Shown: one piece after another, positions 1 to 6,370 of the stretch
How positions within the stretch are numbered: the stretch's first letter is position 1
Layout of the letters: every line of letters starts with the position of its first letter
Source: CAZWRK01 sp964635875
Lineage (GTDB): Bacteria > Pseudomonadota > Gammaproteobacteria > Burkholderiales > Aquaspirillaceae
Assembly: GCA_964635875.1 (NCBI GenBank)
Contig: CAZWRK010000125.1
Coordinates: 1-11,764 of the forward strand
Length of the DNA stretch: 11,764 nucleotides
Reading direction: 5' to 3'
Notes under the pieces: generated by a model
Database searches by the model: none
What the model was told of the DNA's origin: nothing
What the model saw: only the letters and a program-made list of their open reading frames with translations
Made by a program: the position numbers and the translations under genes

Positions 1-84
1 ACAGCGGCTTCCGGGCTCGGTGACTGCCTCATGGCGGGCAGTGCGGGGGGGAGGGTGGGGTGAAGCTACCACAAGCGACGCAGA

Positions 85-112
85 GCGACAGAGGTTGGCA
101 TGGGGCGATAAC
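85..112 (+). promoter_or_regulatory. Possible promoter of the metC-like gene
   Basis: A -35-like GCGACA (85-90, 4 of 6 to TTGACA) and a -10-like GATAAC (107-112, 4 of 6 to TATAAT) are separated by 16 bases. The -10 ends only 8 bases before the ATG at 121, and no clear Shine-Dalgarno sequence lies in between. If it is used, transcription would start at or next to the start codon, giving a leaderless message. This is inference from matches by eye. The rest of 1-120 shows no recognisable gene; a short open frame ending at 63 could be the tail of an upstream gene, but it is too short to call. Confidence 0.3.
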
Positions 113-120
113 ATCGGAAC

Positions 121-1350
121 ATGACTGATTCCAGCACCGACTCCCGCGATCCGATCACCCAGCTGATCCACCACCCTTATCAGCCGCCAGCAGGCTTTCA
201 GGCCCCCCAACCGGCAGTGCACAAAGCCTCGACGGTGATTTTTGCCAACACGGCGGCCATGCGAAGCCGCGATTGGCGCAGCCGCTCGGGCTACACCTAC
301 GGTCTGCACGGCACGCCCACCACGTTCTTGCTCGAAGATCGCCTGTGCCAACTGGAAGGTGGGCTGCAATGCCTGCTGGTGCCCAGTGGTCTGGCTGCGC
401 TGGCCAACGTCGCCCTGGCGCTGCTCAGCCAGGGTGACGAGATCTTGATTCCGGACAACGCCTATGGCCCCAACAAGGCTCTGGCCGAGGGCGAGTTGGC
501 CCGCTGGGGGATTGCCCACCAGTGGTACGACCCGCTGAGTCCGGCCGATCTGGCTGCCCGCATTGGCCCGCGCACCCGACTGGTCTGGCTCGAGGCGCCC
601 GGCTCCGTCACGATGGAGTTCCCGGACCTGCCGGCGCTTGCCGCGATCTGCCGTGAGCGTGGTGTGATCAGCGCGCTCGACAACACCTGGGGTGCCGGTC
701 TGGCGTTCAAGCCTTTCGATTTTGGGGCCGGTTGGGGCGTTGACATCAGCGCGCAGGCCCTGACCAAGTACCCCAGTGGCGGTGGCGACGTGCTGATGGG
801 CAGCATCATCACCCGCGATGAGGCTTTGCATTTGCGCCTGAAGGGCACTCACATGCGCTTGGGCCTGGGGGTGGGGGCCAACGATGTCGAGTCGGTGTTG
901 CGTTCACTGCCGAGCATCGCCCTGAGGTACCAGGCGCATGACCAGGCCGCCCGCACCCTGGCCGGCTGGCTGCAATCCCAGCCGGCGGTGGCTCAGGTGC
1001 TGCACCCGGCCTTGGCGAGTGCGCCGGGGCATGCCCATTGGCAGGCGCTGTGCGGCGGCCTGGGTCAACCCGCCTTGGCGGCTGGCCTGTTCAGCGTGGT
1101 GATCGACGAGCGCTACGGCGCCGCCCAGGTGGACGCTTTCTGCGACGCGCTGCACCTGTTCAAGCTCGGGTACAGCTGGGGCGGCCCCATCAGCCTGGTG
1201 GTGCCTTATCACCTGCCCAGCATGCGCAGCCGTCCTCAATCACACCTCCGCCCCGGCACGGTGGTGCGTTTTTCGATCGGTCTGGAGTCCGTGCAGGACC
1301 TTCAGGCCGATCTGGCGCAGGCGCTGGCTTCGCATCTGTCGGATCGTTGA
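121..1350 (+). CDS. metC: Cystathionine beta-lyase-type PLP enzyme (MetC-like)
   Basis: A 409-residue Cys/Met-metabolism PLP-dependent enzyme of fold type I, cytoplasmic. MetC enzymes cleave cystathionine to homocysteine, pyruvate and ammonia in methionine synthesis. Visible landmarks are the phosphate-side motif YGLHGTPTTF (residues 60-69), LEGG (78-81), PSGLAALA (88-95), LEAPGSVTMEFPDLPAL (157-173, very like E. coli MetC), the cofactor-binding Asp187 in LDNTW, and the Schiff-base Lys216 in ALTKYPSGGGDVLMG. The C-terminal domain ends with VRFSIGLES, typical of the family. The start at 121 is chosen because the conserved region begins soon after it; no strong ribosome site precedes it. Oddities are His rather than the Arg of E. 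coli MetC in the YGxxGT motif, and GGGD where E. coli has GHSD after the lysine. The family is certain. The exact reaction (beta-lyase versus a related sulfur-amino-acid lyase) is inferred. Confidence 0.85.
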   Translation: MTDSSTDSRDPITQLIHHPYQPPAGFQAPQPAVHKASTVIFANTAAMRSRDWRSRSGYTYGLHGTPTTFLLEDRLCQLEGGLQCLLVPSGLAALANVALALLSQGDEILIPDNAYGPNKALAEGELARWGIAHQWYDPLSPADLAARIGPRTRLVWLEAPGSVTMEFPDLPALAAICRERGVISALDNTWGAGLAFKPFDFGAGWGVDISAQALTKYPSGGGDVLMGSIITRDEALHLRLKGTHMRLGLGVGANDVESVLRSLPSIALRYQAHDQAARTLAGWLQSQPAVAQVLHPALASAPGHAHWQALCGGLGQPALAAGLFSVVIDERYGAAQVDAFCDALHLFKLGYSWGGPISLVVPYHLPSMRSRPQSHLRPGTVVRFSIGLESVQDLQADLAQALASHLSDR

Positions 1351-1387
1351 GCGATTTGCGGCCGGGTTGGTAGTTTCCTGAGTACCG

Positions 1388-1435
1388 CGGCAGGCCCTGC
1401 CGGGCTAGCCTGCACATTGCCCCGGGCAGCCCGGG
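1388..1435. other. Two GC-rich hairpins between metC and the DUF2189 gene
   Basis: Within the 107-base gap are two inverted repeats: CGGCAG (1388-1393) / CTGCCG (1397-1402) with a GCC loop, and CCCGGG (1421-1426) / CCCGGG (1430-1435) with a CAG loop. Neither is followed by a T run, so they are not textbook intrinsic terminators. They could attenuate read-through from metC or simply reflect the high GC. The next gene's ribosome site follows directly. Confidence 0.3.
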
Positions 1436-1457
1436 TCATCGAAAGGAGACCTCCGCC

Positions 1458-2330
1458 ATGGCCGCACCCCTGCCGCACCCTGACCTCCAAGGGCCCGCCG
1501 CCAGCCCTGCACCGCTGGACGGCCCGGTCCACCACCCTGACAGTGCAGAGGCCAGCAGCCTGACCCTGGCCACCCTGCACTGGGCCGACCCCCTGCGCTG
1601 GCTGCATCGCGGAGCGCTCGATGTGGCCGCTGCGCCGGGCATCGCGTTGTTCTATGGGCTTTGCTTCTGGGTCATGGCCCTGTTGTTGGGCTGGGTGTTT
1701 CGCAGCAATCCCGAATACACCATGTCGATTGCCTCGGGCTGTCTGCTGGTGGGCCCTTTCATGGCCATGGGCCTGTACGACGTGAGCCGCCGCCGAGAGA
1801 TCGGTCAGCCGCCGGAGTTGGGCTTGTCCATCACCTGCTGGGATCGGCATCTGGGCAGCATGGCGATGTTGGTCCTGGTCATGATCGTGCTCGAACTGCT
1901 GTGGGGGCGCGCCTCTCTGGTGGTATTTGCGGTGTTCTTCAACACCGGCATGCCGTCCACCACCGGGGTCATCGACGCGATCTTCAACCCTGACAACTGG
2001 GAGTTTGTGGCCGTCTATACGGTGGTCGGTGGCGTTTTCGCCAGCCTGGTCTATTCGATGGCGGTGGTCTCCATCCCCATGATCCTGGACCGCGACACCG
2101 ACGCCATCACGGCGGCCATCACCAGTCTGCGGGTGGTGTTCACCCACACCGGTGTCATGCTGTTCTGGGGGGCGCTGATCACCGCTTTGGTGGTGGCTGC
2201 CTTGTGGCCCTGGGGGGCGGGCATTGTCCTGGTGGGGCCCTGGCTGGGCCATGCCAGCTGGCATGCTTACCGAGGCGCCGTGCACTGGCCGGCCGAGGCG
2301 GCCAGCGGCCCGGCGCCCGTTGCGGGTTGA
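1458..2330 (+). CDS. DUF2189 family integral membrane protein
   Basis: A 290-residue inner-membrane protein of unknown function. After a proline-rich soluble N-terminus (residues 1-40) there are about five to six hydrophobic segments, roughly 62-82, 91-107, 134-163, 184-209 and 230-262. Family hallmarks are visible: GPFMAMGLYDVSRRREIG (99-116), VVSIPMILDRDTDAITAAITSLR (203-225) and the C-terminal PWLGHASWHAYRG (261-273). The ATG at 1458 is supported by a strong ribosome site (AAAGGAGA) just upstream. It is transcribed in the same direction as metC but 107 bases away, so co-transcription is uncertain. The family is common in Alpha- and Betaproteobacteria; I know of no established function and assign none. 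Confidence 0.88.
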   Translation: MAAPLPHPDLQGPAASPAPLDGPVHHPDSAEASSLTLATLHWADPLRWLHRGALDVAAAPGIALFYGLCFWVMALLLGWVFRSNPEYTMSIASGCLLVGPFMAMGLYDVSRRREIGQPPELGLSITCWDRHLGSMAMLVLVMIVLELLWGRASLVVFAVFFNTGMPSTTGVIDAIFNPDNWEFVAVYTVVGGVFASLVYSMAVVSIPMILDRDTDAITAAITSLRVVFTHTGVMLFWGALITALVVAALWPWGAGIVLVGPWLGHASWHAYRGAVHWPAEAASGPAPVAG

Positions 2331-2354
2331 GTGCCGTCCGGCGGGTGTTACAGT
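2327..2354 (+). promoter_or_regulatory. Candidate extended -10 promoter for the 62-residue gene
   Basis: A -35-like TTGAGT (2327-2332, overlapping the stop codon of the DUF2189 gene) and a -10-like TACAGT (2349-2354) are 16 bases apart. The TGT directly before the -10 gives an extended -10 TGn element. The predicted start would leave a leader of about 20-25 bases carrying the ribosome site at 2370-2375. Found by eye; the matches are 4 of 6 in each hexamer plus TGn. Confidence 0.42.
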
Positions 2355-2369
2355 GGACTTCAACTCGAT

Positions 2370-2375
2370 AAGGAG
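2370..2375 (+). promoter_or_regulatory. Ribosome binding site that fixes a TTG start
   Basis: A perfect AAGGAG is followed by 8 bases and then TTG (2384-2386). No ATG or GTG in this frame has comparable spacing, so the site is the main reason to accept the TTG start of the following small gene. Confidence 0.7.
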
Positions 2376-2383
2376 AACCCGAC

Positions 2384-2572
2384 TTGGCAACACCGAATTA
2401 CGGCTACGAAAAGCGTCAAAAAGAACTGGCGAAAAAGCGCAAGAAAGAAGAAAAACTCAAGGCCAAAGCGGATCGCAAGGCCCTGGGGCTGCCGCCAGAG
2501 GCCGACGAGCCTGAAGACGCTGACGAAGCCAGTGCTGAGGCCCCTGTGCCGGGTGCTGCGCCCGAGGCTTGA
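2384..2572 (+). CDS. Small lysine-rich conserved protein with TTG start
   Basis: A 62-residue soluble protein with a strongly polar layout. Residues 1-34 are basic and probably a continuous helix (EKRQKELAKKRKKEEKLKAK); residues 38-62 are acidic and Ala/Pro/Glu-rich (EADEPEDADEASAEA). There is no signal peptide, membrane segment or cysteine. The basic half suggests contact with nucleic acid or ribosomes, but that is inference. I recall similar small proteins beginning M-A-x-P-N-Y-G in betaproteobacteria, without an assigned function. The gene has its own candidate promoter and an ideal ribosome site, and ends 19 bases from the convergent esterase gene. It is easily missed by gene callers because of its length and TTG start. 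Confidence 0.72.
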   Translation: MATPNYGYEKRQKELAKKRKKEEKLKAKADRKALGLPPEADEPEDADEASAEAPVPGAAPEA

Positions 2573-2591
2573 TCCGGCCAGGCTGCAGTCT

Positions 2592-3281
2592 TCACTTCAG
2601 CAGTCGGCGCAGTTCGGGCCACACATTGGCCAGCATCCGGGGGTGTGCCTCCTCGCGTGGGTGGATGCGGTCGGCCTGGAACAGGCGTTCCGCATCGGCG
2701 CCGTCGGCGATACCCTTCAGCAAAAACGGCACCAGCCCGGTCTTTTCGGCGGCGGCCACGCGGGCAAAGGTGCGCGAGAAATCCTCGGTGTAGGTGGCCC
2801 CGTAGTTCGGGGGAACCTGCATACCGACCAGCAAGACCCGGGCGCCGGCCTTCTGGCTCGCTCGCACCATCTGGGTCAGGTTGTCCTCTGTCATCTTGAT
2901 CGGCAGACCCCGCAAGGCGTCGTTGCCCCCCAACTCGATCACCACCACTTGCGGCTTGTGTTGGGTCAGCAAGGCCCCCAGCCGAGCGCGCCCCCCCGAG
3001 GTGGTGTCTCCACTGATGCTGGCGTTGATCACCTGGAAGATCGGCTTTTCGGCCTGGGCTTTCTCGGCCAGCAGTGCCACCCAACCGCTGCCGCGGCGTA
3101 AACCGTATTCGGCGCTCAGCGAGTCGCCGACCACCAGCACAGTGGGGGGGGTGGCAGCCTGGGCCTTCATCAGGGCGCCACATGACCCCGCCACCATCAG
3201 GCTGGCGCTGCTCAGGATAAAGTGGCGTCGTTCGGCCACTGCGGCTGGTTTGTCCAGTCGCCTCTTTATTGCATTCAACAC
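2592..3281 (-). CDS. tesA: Exported GDSL/SGNH esterase (TesA-type arylesterase)
   Basis: A 229-residue SGNH-family hydrolase, probably periplasmic. TesA relatives hydrolyse acyl-thioesters, lysophospholipids and aryl esters. The four SGNH blocks are complete: GDSLS with nucleophile Ser54, NASISGDTTSGG with oxyanion Gly91, ELGGND with Asn120, and DRIHP with Asp204 and His207. The N-terminus carries ERRHFILSS then a hydrophobic stretch and AQA-A, giving a likely signal-peptidase cut after residue 42; the RRxFI start resembles a twin-arginine signal. The start codon is GTG (3279-3281), supported by AAAGG six bases upstream. A divergent tesA / ABC-ATPase layout is also known in E. coli (tesA-ybbA). 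It converges on the 62-residue gene. Substrate is not predictable from sequence. Confidence 0.87.
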   Translation of the reverse strand: MLNAIKRRLDKPAAVAERRHFILSSASLMVAGSCGALMKAQAATPPTVLVVGDSLSAEYGLRRGSGWVALLAEKAQAEKPIFQVINASISGDTTSGGRARLGALLTQHKPQVVVIELGGNDALRGLPIKMTEDNLTQMVRASQKAGARVLLVGMQVPPNYGATYTEDFSRTFARVAAAEKTGLVPFLLKGIADGADAERLFQADRIHPREEAHPRMLANVWPELRRLLK

Positions 3282-3293
3282 GCCCCACCTTTC
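3282..3293. promoter_or_regulatory. Twelve-base divergent gap between tesA and the ABC ATPase gene
   Basis: Only 12 bases separate the GTG of the esterase (ending 3279) from the ATG of the ATPase (3294). The minus strand of this gap reads as a ribosome site for the esterase; the plus strand has none. Each gene's promoter must therefore lie inside the other gene's coding sequence, or one message is leaderless. Confidence 0.6.
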
Positions 3294-3986
3294 ATGTCTG
3301 AAGCCTCATCGCCAGCGATCGTCTCGGTCGAACACGTTTTCAAGTCCGTCACCGATTCCACCGGCACGCTGGACATTCTGCGTGACATCGATTTCCGACT
3401 GGCGGCGCGGGAGACTGCCGCCATTGTGGGGGCCTCGGGCTCGGGCAAAAGCACCTTGTTGTCGATCATGGCCGGCCTGGATACCCCCAGCCAGGGCACT
3501 GTGCGGCTGGACGGCCATGACCTGTTTGCGCTTGACGAGGATGCGCGGGCTGCCCTGCGGGCGCGCCGTGTGGGCTTTGTGTTCCAGAGCTTTCAGCTCA
3601 TGGGCAACCTCACCGCACTCGAAAACGTGATGCTGCCGCTGGAGTTGGCCGGCCGTCGCGATGCCCGTTCGGCAGCGGCCGAGATGCTGCGCCACGTCGG
3701 CCTGGGCCAGCGCCTGGGCCACTACCCCCGGGTCATGTCGGGCGGCGAGCAGCAGCGCGTTGCGCTGGCGCGCGCCTTTGTGGTCGAGCCGGCGGTGCTG
3801 CTGGCCGACGAGCCCACCGGCAGCCTGGATTTCGCCACGGGCGACACGGTCATGAAGCTCATGTTCGAGCTCAACCGCGAGTTCGGCACCACCCTGGTTC
3901 TGGTCACCCACGATCAGGCGATTGCCGCGCGCTGCGAGCGCCGCATCACCATCGAAGCCGGGCGGATTCTGGCCGCTGAGGTCTGA
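3294..3986 (+). CDS. ABC transporter ATPase, LolD/MacB/YbbA type
   Basis: A 230-residue cytoplasmic ATP-binding subunit. All motifs are present: Walker A GASGSGKST (46-54), Q-loop Gln98 in FVFQSFQLM, signature MSGGEQQRVALARA (148-161), Walker B VLLADE (168-173) with DEPTGSLD, and switch His206 in LVTHD. This subfamily works with FtsX/MacB-type membrane proteins in lipoprotein or envelope transport (LolD, MacB, YbbA). No such permease follows here, unlike E. coli ybbA-ybbP, so its partner is elsewhere or absent. The ATG at 3294 gives the usual family length and N-terminus but lacks a ribosome site. An in-frame GTG at 3222 with AGGA four bases upstream would add 24 residues and overlap tesA; I consider it less likely. 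YbbA is the best guess from the tesA neighbour. Confidence 0.87.
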   Translation: MSEASSPAIVSVEHVFKSVTDSTGTLDILRDIDFRLAARETAAIVGASGSGKSTLLSIMAGLDTPSQGTVRLDGHDLFALDEDARAALRARRVGFVFQSFQLMGNLTALENVMLPLELAGRRDARSAAAEMLRHVGLGQRLGHYPRVMSGGEQQRVALARAFVVEPAVLLADEPTGSLDFATGDTVMKLMFELNREFGTTLVLVTHDQAIAARCERRITIEAGRILAAEV

Positions 3987-4001
3987 GTGGCGCACTGCGG
4001 G

Positions 4002-4007
4002 GATAAT
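4002..4007 (+). promoter_or_regulatory. Candidate -10 element directly upstream of rlmB
   Basis: GATAAT (5 of 6 to TATAAT) ends 7 bases before the rlmB ATG. Transcription from it would start at or within a base or two of the ATG, so the message would be leaderless. No good -35 is seen at 16-18 bases, which weakens the call. The only ribosome-site-like run (GGGGA, 3999-4003) is 11 bases from the ATG. Confidence 0.35.
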
Positions 4008-4014
4008 CGGGCGC

Positions 4015-4749
4015 ATGTCATCCCCCAAAGTGCTGTTCGGCTTTCACGCCGTGGGCGTGCGGCTCAAGACCGCGCCCCAGACCATCATTGAAATCTACTT
4101 CGAGCCCACGCGCCGTGATGCGCGCATGCGCCAGTTCCTGGAGCGTGTGCGGGAAGCCGGCGTGCGCCTGATCGAGGCCGACGGCCTGCGCCTGGCCAAG
4201 CTGGCCGGCAGCCATGGCCACCAGGGCGTGGCCGCCCGGGTCGAGGCTGTGGCCCAGGTCAAGTCGCTGGACGACCTGCTGGATCAGATCAACGAACCCC
4301 CCTTGCTGCTGGTGCTCGACGGTATCACCGATCCGCACAACCTGGGTGCCTGCCTGCGGGTGGCCGATGGGGCCGGTGCGCACGCCGTGATCGCTCCGAA
4401 GGACCATGCCGCCGGCATCAACGCCACCGTGGCCAAGGTGGCCAGTGGTGCCGCCGAGACGGTGCCGTACTTCATGGTCACGAACCTGGCGCGCACCCTG
4501 GGCGAACTCAAGGAACGCAACATCTGGTGCATCGGCACCAGCGGTGATGCCCCCAAGACCCTCTATCAGGTGGATCTGAAAGGCCCGACCGCTCTGGTGC
4601 TGGGCGCCGAAGGTGATGGTATGCGTCAGCTCACCCGCAAGACCTGTGATGAGCTGGTCAATATTCCCATGCACGGCGCGGTGGAAAGCCTCAACGTGTC
4701 GGTGGCCAGCGGCGTGTGCCTTTACGAGGCACTGCGCCAGCGACTGTGA
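4015..4749 (+). CDS. rlmB: 23S rRNA (guanosine-2251-2'-O)-methyltransferase RlmB
   Basis: A 244-residue SpoU-class (SPOUT, trefoil-knot) RNA methyltransferase, essentially the length of E. coli RlmB (243). It methylates the 2'-OH of G2251 in the peptidyl-transferase P loop of 23S rRNA, using S-adenosylmethionine. The N-terminal L30e-like substrate-binding domain spans about residues 4-80, starting VLFGFHAV. The catalytic domain shows motif 1 DGITDPHNLGACLR (102-115, with Asn109 and Arg115), motif 2 LVLGAEGDGM (194-203, with Glu199) and motif 3 IPMHGAVESLNVSVA (217-231). The start at 4015 matches the family N-terminus. It lies 28 bases after the ABC ATPase gene and overlaps the sirtuin gene by one base, so a co-transcribed rlmB-sirtuin unit is likely. 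The rnr gene that often neighbours rlmB is not next to it on either side. Confidence 0.95.
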   Translation: MSSPKVLFGFHAVGVRLKTAPQTIIEIYFEPTRRDARMRQFLERVREAGVRLIEADGLRLAKLAGSHGHQGVAARVEAVAQVKSLDDLLDQINEPPLLLVLDGITDPHNLGACLRVADGAGAHAVIAPKDHAAGINATVAKVASGAAETVPYFMVTNLARTLGELKERNIWCIGTSGDAPKTLYQVDLKGPTALVLGAEGDGMRQLTRKTCDELVNIPMHGAVESLNVSVASGVCLYEALRQRL

Positions 4750-5540
4750 TGCCGGCGGGTCCTGTGGGCGGCTTGCCGCCCGCGTTGGCCCAGGTGCGTG
4801 CCTGGCTGGCGGCGGCCCCCCGGGTGGCCGTGCTCACTGGGGCCGGTGTCAGTGCCGAGTCGGGCGTGCCCACCTTCCGCGATGCCCAGCAAGGCCTGTG
4901 GGCGCAGTTCGACCCGCAGCAACTGGCGACCGAAGTCGGCTTTCGTGCCGACCCGAAGCGGGTCTGGGATTGGTACAGCTTTCGTCGCGAAGCCATCGCC
5001 CGGGTCGAGCCCAATGCCGGGCATCGGGCGCTTGCGGCGTTTGCCCAGGCCCATCCGGGCCGCCTGACCCTGATCACCCAGAACGTCGATGGACTGCACC
5101 AGCGTGCGGGCAGCCCGGACGTGCTGGCCTTGCATGGGCACATTTTTGAAGATCACTGGTTGCGTGGCCCAGGCCCGGCCTGCACGCGCCCCCACCCCAT
5201 CGGGGAGGCGTGTGATCCGAACGATCTGGCGCCCGGTCATCCGCCCCGCTGCCCCGATTGTGGGCGCCTGGTCCGCCCCGGCGTGGTCTGGTTTGGCGAG
5301 TCGCTGCCCGAGGCCCCGCTGCGTGCTGCCGAGCAGGCCGCCATCGCCTGCGATGTGATGCTGGTGGTGGGCACCGCCGGGGCTGTCTACCCGGCGGCGG
5401 GTCTGGTGTTCACGGCCCGTGAGGCCGGGGCGCGGGTGGTGGTGCTCAACCCGCAGCCCACCGAGCTCGATGCCCTGGCGGATGCGTTGCTGCGCTGCCC
5501 CTCAGCCCAGGGCCTGCCCGCCTTGCTGGATGGGCTCTGA
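4749..5540 (+). CDS. cobB: NAD-dependent protein deacylase, class III sirtuin-like (CobB/SIRT5 type)
   Basis: A 263-residue Sir2-family enzyme, cytoplasmic. It removes acyl groups from lysine side chains, consuming NAD+. Visible are the NAD-binding GAGVSAESGVPTFRD (31-45), TQNVDGLHQRAG (110-121), catalytic His129 in LHGHIFE, zinc-ligand candidates Cys145, Cys155, Cys168 and Cys171, and VVWFGESLPE (179-188). Tyr76 and Arg79 (WYSFRR) form the YxxR pair that in SIRT5 and CobB binds succinyl or malonyl lysine, hence the class III call. Oddities: the first zinc pair is spaced C-x9-C rather than the usual C-x2-C, and the GTSG motif is GTAG (Ala210). The ATG at 4749 shares its A with the rlmB stop TGA and has no ribosome site, implying translational coupling. 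A longer in-frame start at 4716 inside rlmB is unlikely. Confidence 0.9.
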   Translation: MPAGPVGGLPPALAQVRAWLAAAPRVAVLTGAGVSAESGVPTFRDAQQGLWAQFDPQQLATEVGFRADPKRVWDWYSFRREAIARVEPNAGHRALAAFAQAHPGRLTLITQNVDGLHQRAGSPDVLALHGHIFEDHWLRGPGPACTRPHPIGEACDPNDLAPGHPPRCPDCGRLVRPGVVWFGESLPEAPLRAAEQAAIACDVMLVVGTAGAVYPAAGLVFTAREAGARVVVLNPQPTELDALADALLRCPSAQGLPALLDGL

Positions 5541-5558
5541 CCCTGCGGGCTGAGGCGT

Positions 5559-6353
5559 TCAGCGGGCCGGAATCGGCTCCAGACCCGTCTTCTGGATCAC
5601 TGGCGCAGCCTCGGGTGAGGACAGGTAGCGCAGCAGCGCCTTGGCGGCCTCCGGCTCGCGCGCCTCGGTGGTGATGCCGGCGGCGAAGATCGTCACCTCC
5701 TGCACCTCTTCGGGCAGGGTGCCGACGAAGTCGAGCCCTTCGATGGGCAGCAGTTCGCTGACCTGCTGGAACCCGAGTTCGGCATCCCCGCGCGCCACCA
5801 CGTTGCCCACGCGCTCGCTCACAATGCGGCGAGCTTTGTCCTTGACCTGATCGGCCACACCCAATTGCTTGAACAGCACGGTCGACAGGTAGGTGCCGCT
5901 GGCACTGGCCGAGTAGGCGATCGAGCGGGCCTGCAGCAAGGTGTTCTTCAAGGCCTCCACGCTGCTGATGTCGGGCTTGGGCGTGCCCTTGCGCACTGAC
6001 AGCCCGATCAGCGAGCGACCGAGATCAACCCGGCTGCCAGGCCGCACCTGGCCAGCGGCGACCAAGGCCTCCAGTGCAGGCAAAGACAGAATCACCACAT
6101 CGGCGGGCTCGTGGCGGGCCAGCCGGCTGGGGATCGAATCGGGCGCGCCGCCCAGCGAGGCGCCATAGCCCGAAATCACCTGATCGCCCGAGGCCTTTTC
6201 ATAGCCCGGCACCAGTTGCTTGTAGGCGGCGGTGAAGCCGCCCGAGCTCAAGACATGCAGTTCGGCAGCCAGGGCCTGGCCGCACAGGGCGGCGCCCAGG
6301 GCCAGGGCGCCGATCCATTGGCCGGCTTGTCTCCAGATTTTCTTCTGATTCAT
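5559..6353 (-). CDS. ModA-like periplasmic substrate-binding protein
   Basis: A 264-residue extracellular solute-binding protein resembling molybdate-binding ModA (COG0725). Residues 1-29 form a Sec-type signal peptide with a cut near ALA-AELH. The mature part begins LHVLSSGGFTAAYKQL, followed by an ADVVILS segment (85-91) and a SASASGTYLS segment near the hinge, as in ModA relatives. It ends with SSPEAAPVIQKTGLEPIPAR, which resembles the ModA C-terminus (LxSpeAxxIfxkxGfxP). No modB or modC lies nearby. The gene starts 17 bases after the stop of the Bug/TctC receptor gene on the same strand, so the two are probably one transcript. Its ligand is unlikely to be assignable as molybdate from sequence alone; similar solitary proteins are common in Burkholderiales. 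The ribosome site is weak (GGGGAC some 11 bases upstream), so its translation may depend on the upstream gene. Confidence 0.82.
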   Translation of the reverse strand: MNQKKIWRQAGQWIGALALGAALCGQALAAELHVLSSGGFTAAYKQLVPGYEKASGDQVISGYGASLGGAPDSIPSRLARHEPADVVILSLPALEALVAAGQVRPGSRVDLGRSLIGLSVRKGTPKPDISSVEALKNTLLQARSIAYSASASGTYLSTVLFKQLGVADQVKDKARRIVSERVGNVVARGDAELGFQQVSELLPIEGLDFVGTLPEEVQEVTIFAAGITTEAREPEAAKALLRYLSSPEAAPVIQKTGLEPIPAR

Positions 6354-6370
6354 GGTGGCACCGTCCCCGC

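Noticed and set aside
1302..2393. Long minus-strand open frame of 363 codons opposite the DUF2189 gene
   Set aside because: It is His/Gln/Gly/Arg-rich low-complexity translation opposite a clear membrane protein gene, typical of antisense frames in high-GC DNA.
5549..5563. Inverted repeat GCTGA/TCAGC between the convergent sirtuin and ModA-like genes as a bidirectional terminator
   Set aside because: The stem is only five base pairs and there is no T run on either strand.
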